From Pseudomaricurvus sp965656525 (GTDB taxonomy: Bacteria; Pseudomonadota; Gammaproteobacteria; Pseudomonadales; Cellvibrionaceae), in assembly GCA_965656525.1 (NCBI GenBank), contig CBFHKY010000006.1, positions 1 to 64,000 on the forward strand: a DNA stretch of 64,000 nucleotides. Reading direction: 5' to 3'. The translations under genes and the position numbers were made by a program. The stretch's first letter is position 1. Every line of letters begins with the position of its first letter. The notes beneath the pieces were generated by a model that did no database searches, was not told the DNA's origin, and was given only the letters and a program-made list of their open reading frames with translations. Shown piece by piece: positions 63,831 through 64,000 of the stretch.

Positions 63831-64000
63831 AATTTCAATTTGTTTGTTTTTTATACATTACTAAAACTAATTAATTATTTAATAGATATATATATTATAT
63901 AGATATAAAGATTATGTTTGTTGTTACTAATGGCGAGCCTATTTTCTGTGTGTAACCTACATAAATTATTATAAATCAATGGGTTAAAGAATGTGTAAGT
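63831..64000. other. AT-rich non-coding region beside mnmG, possible origin element
   Basis: A run of mostly A and T (for example 63833-63915) resembles a DNA-unwinding element, and a degenerate DnaA-box-like TGTGTGTAA (seven of nine) lies at 63947-63955. mnmG commonly neighbours oriC in Gammaproteobacteria. No clear DnaA-box cluster is inside the window, which ends here. Confidence 0.35.

Overview
The window is ordinary chromosomal DNA of a Gammaproteobacterium. The evidence is the gmk-rpoZ-spoT block, phoB-phoR beside ubiC-ubiA, an oxyR-recG pair, pstSCAB-phoU, HexR, and above all the origin-proximal series mnmG-rsmG-parA-parB-atpIBEFHAGDC-glmU-glmS. TRAP transporters, many chemotaxis-type genes and a TonB-receptor remnant suggest a motile, probably marine heterotroph of the Oceanospirillales kind. 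A Saccharospirillaceae or Reinekea-like organism is my guess; the genus cannot be fixed from sequence alone.

Layout: 1-654 is the tail of a DUF4143 ATPase, followed by 400 bases of non-coding or decayed DNA. 1060-4708 is a sugar transporter plus secreted hydrolase operon behind a LacI-type operator. 4871-9693 holds a drug/metabolite exporter, gmk-rpoZ-spoT and ridA. 9752-13929 holds phoR-phoB, ubiA-ubiC and an HU gene. 14004-22810 holds a dicarboxylate symporter, an HDOD protein, recG, an oxyR homologue, an NAD-binding epimerase-like protein, a FemAB-like protein and a DUF938 methyltransferase. Two 100-N assembly gaps fall in the HDOD and recG genes. 22871-27840 is a four-gene sensory cluster (chemoreceptor, response regulator, two tandem periplasmic binding-protein-like proteins) behind a FliA-type promoter. 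27954-31005 holds yaaA, a DUF4265 protein, an M48 lipoprotein protease and a small lipoprotein. 31138-37006 is the phosphate operon with a three-unit Pho box. 37143-42975 holds TRAP transporter genes, a thioesterase and uvrD. 43034-46524 holds hexR with its own operator and an ammonium-transporter/chemoreceptor fusion. 46563-48395 holds a lipoprotein phosphatase and a decayed region. 48459-63830 is the origin-proximal block, transcribed leftwards. The right edge is an AT-rich non-coding stretch next to mnmG that may be part of the replication origin.

The genes form several coherent circuits. Phosphate: PhoB-PhoR has a Pho-box-like site of its own, and pstSCAB-phoU has a clear Pho box. Stringent response: gmk, rpoZ and spoT. 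Central carbon: HexR autoregulation. Nitrogen sensing: the Amt-HAMP-MCP fusion keeps the ammonium-channel residues, joins them to a chemotaxis signalling domain, and has no glnK beside it. This fusion is the most unusual object in the window. A second notable feature is the OxyR homologue, which keeps Cys199 but has Phe at position 208 where the canonical disulfide partner should be.
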